Shown here: positions 7,446 to 7,595 of the stretch, piece after piece
How the letters are laid out: every line of letters begins with the position of its first letter
Position numbering within the stretch: position 1 is the first letter of the stretch
NCBI GenBank assembly: GCA_008501575.1
Contig: QQUO01000262.1
Location: 1 to 7,595, forward strand
DNA length: 7,595 bases
Direction of reading: 5' to 3'
Source of the DNA: Pseudomonadota bacterium
GTDB taxonomy: Bacteria; Pseudomonadota; Gammaproteobacteria; Xanthomonadales; Marinicellaceae
Made by a program: the position numbers and the translations under genes
Notes under the pieces: model-generated
What the model was told of the DNA's origin: nothing
What the model saw: the letters and a program-made list of their open reading frames with translations, nothing else
Databases searched by the model: none

Positions 7446-7595
7446 CTAAAACCGCCAGCTATTATTAACGTCATCATAGAATAAGTCCAGGGAATCATCG
7501 GGGCGCTGGCCGTTGAGGACGGTTTTGAAGAAGCGTCTGATGGTGTCATTGGTGTCGCTGTAGAACAGGCCGTGGGTGCGTTCAACGCCGGGGCC
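7446..7595 (-). CDS. C-terminal end of an unrecognised protein (truncated by window edge)
   Basis: The minus strand is open from the window edge to a TAG at 7446-7448, giving 49 residues that begin GPGVERTHGLFYSD and end VNNSWRF. Many codons end in C, unlike the AT-rich genes that follow, which supports real coding sequence rather than chance. It stops 36 bp before the TraB-like start on the same strand, so the two may be co-transcribed. The VERTHG stretch could be the end of an alpha/beta-hydrolase-type fold with a late histidine, but this is too short to support that. Product unknown. Confidence 0.6.
   Translation of the reverse strand, partial: GPGVERTHGLFYSDTNDTIRRFFKTVLNGQRPDDSLDLFYDDVNNSWRF

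Overview
The window reads as a chromosomal segment of a free-living gammaproteobacterium of moderate G+C. It carries a homodimeric-type pyruvate dehydrogenase (AceE), a gamma-type E2 core, and an E3 that bears its own lipoyl domain. The genus cannot be fixed from the sequence. A Marinicella- or Xanthomonadales-like lineage is only a guess, because I recall lipoylated E3 proteins in such groups.

Region 1 (1-6023, plus strand) is a tight pyruvate dehydrogenase operon: aceE (5' end cut by the window edge), aceF, a small membrane protein of unknown function, and lpd. The intergenic gaps are 15, 3 and 11 bp, so all four genes are very probably on one transcript. AceE decarboxylates pyruvate with thiamine diphosphate. 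AceF transfers the acetyl group to CoA through its lipoyl arm. Lpd re-oxidises dihydrolipoamide with FAD and NAD+. Both AceF and Lpd start with one closely related lipoyl domain, with the lipoyl lysine at residue 44 in each. The gene between aceF and lpd encodes two membrane helices and a soluble C-terminal domain. It is not a known PDH subunit and is the most interesting item here.

Region 2 (6024-6080) is a short convergent intergenic gap with a GC-rich hairpin that could end transcription from either side.

Region 3 (6081-7595, minus strand) is visibly more AT-rich in its two complete genes and looks like a second operon read right to left: the 3' end of an unrecognised gene (cut by the window edge), an exported TraB/GumN-family protein whose metal-binding motifs look degenerate, and, 6 bp later, a small membrane protein with an N-terminal double-CxxC zinc-ribbon-like head.

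I saw no tRNA or rRNA genes, CRISPR array, insertion sequence, prophage gene or attachment site. The operon promoters lie outside the window. There is no gene-free stretch over 300 bases.
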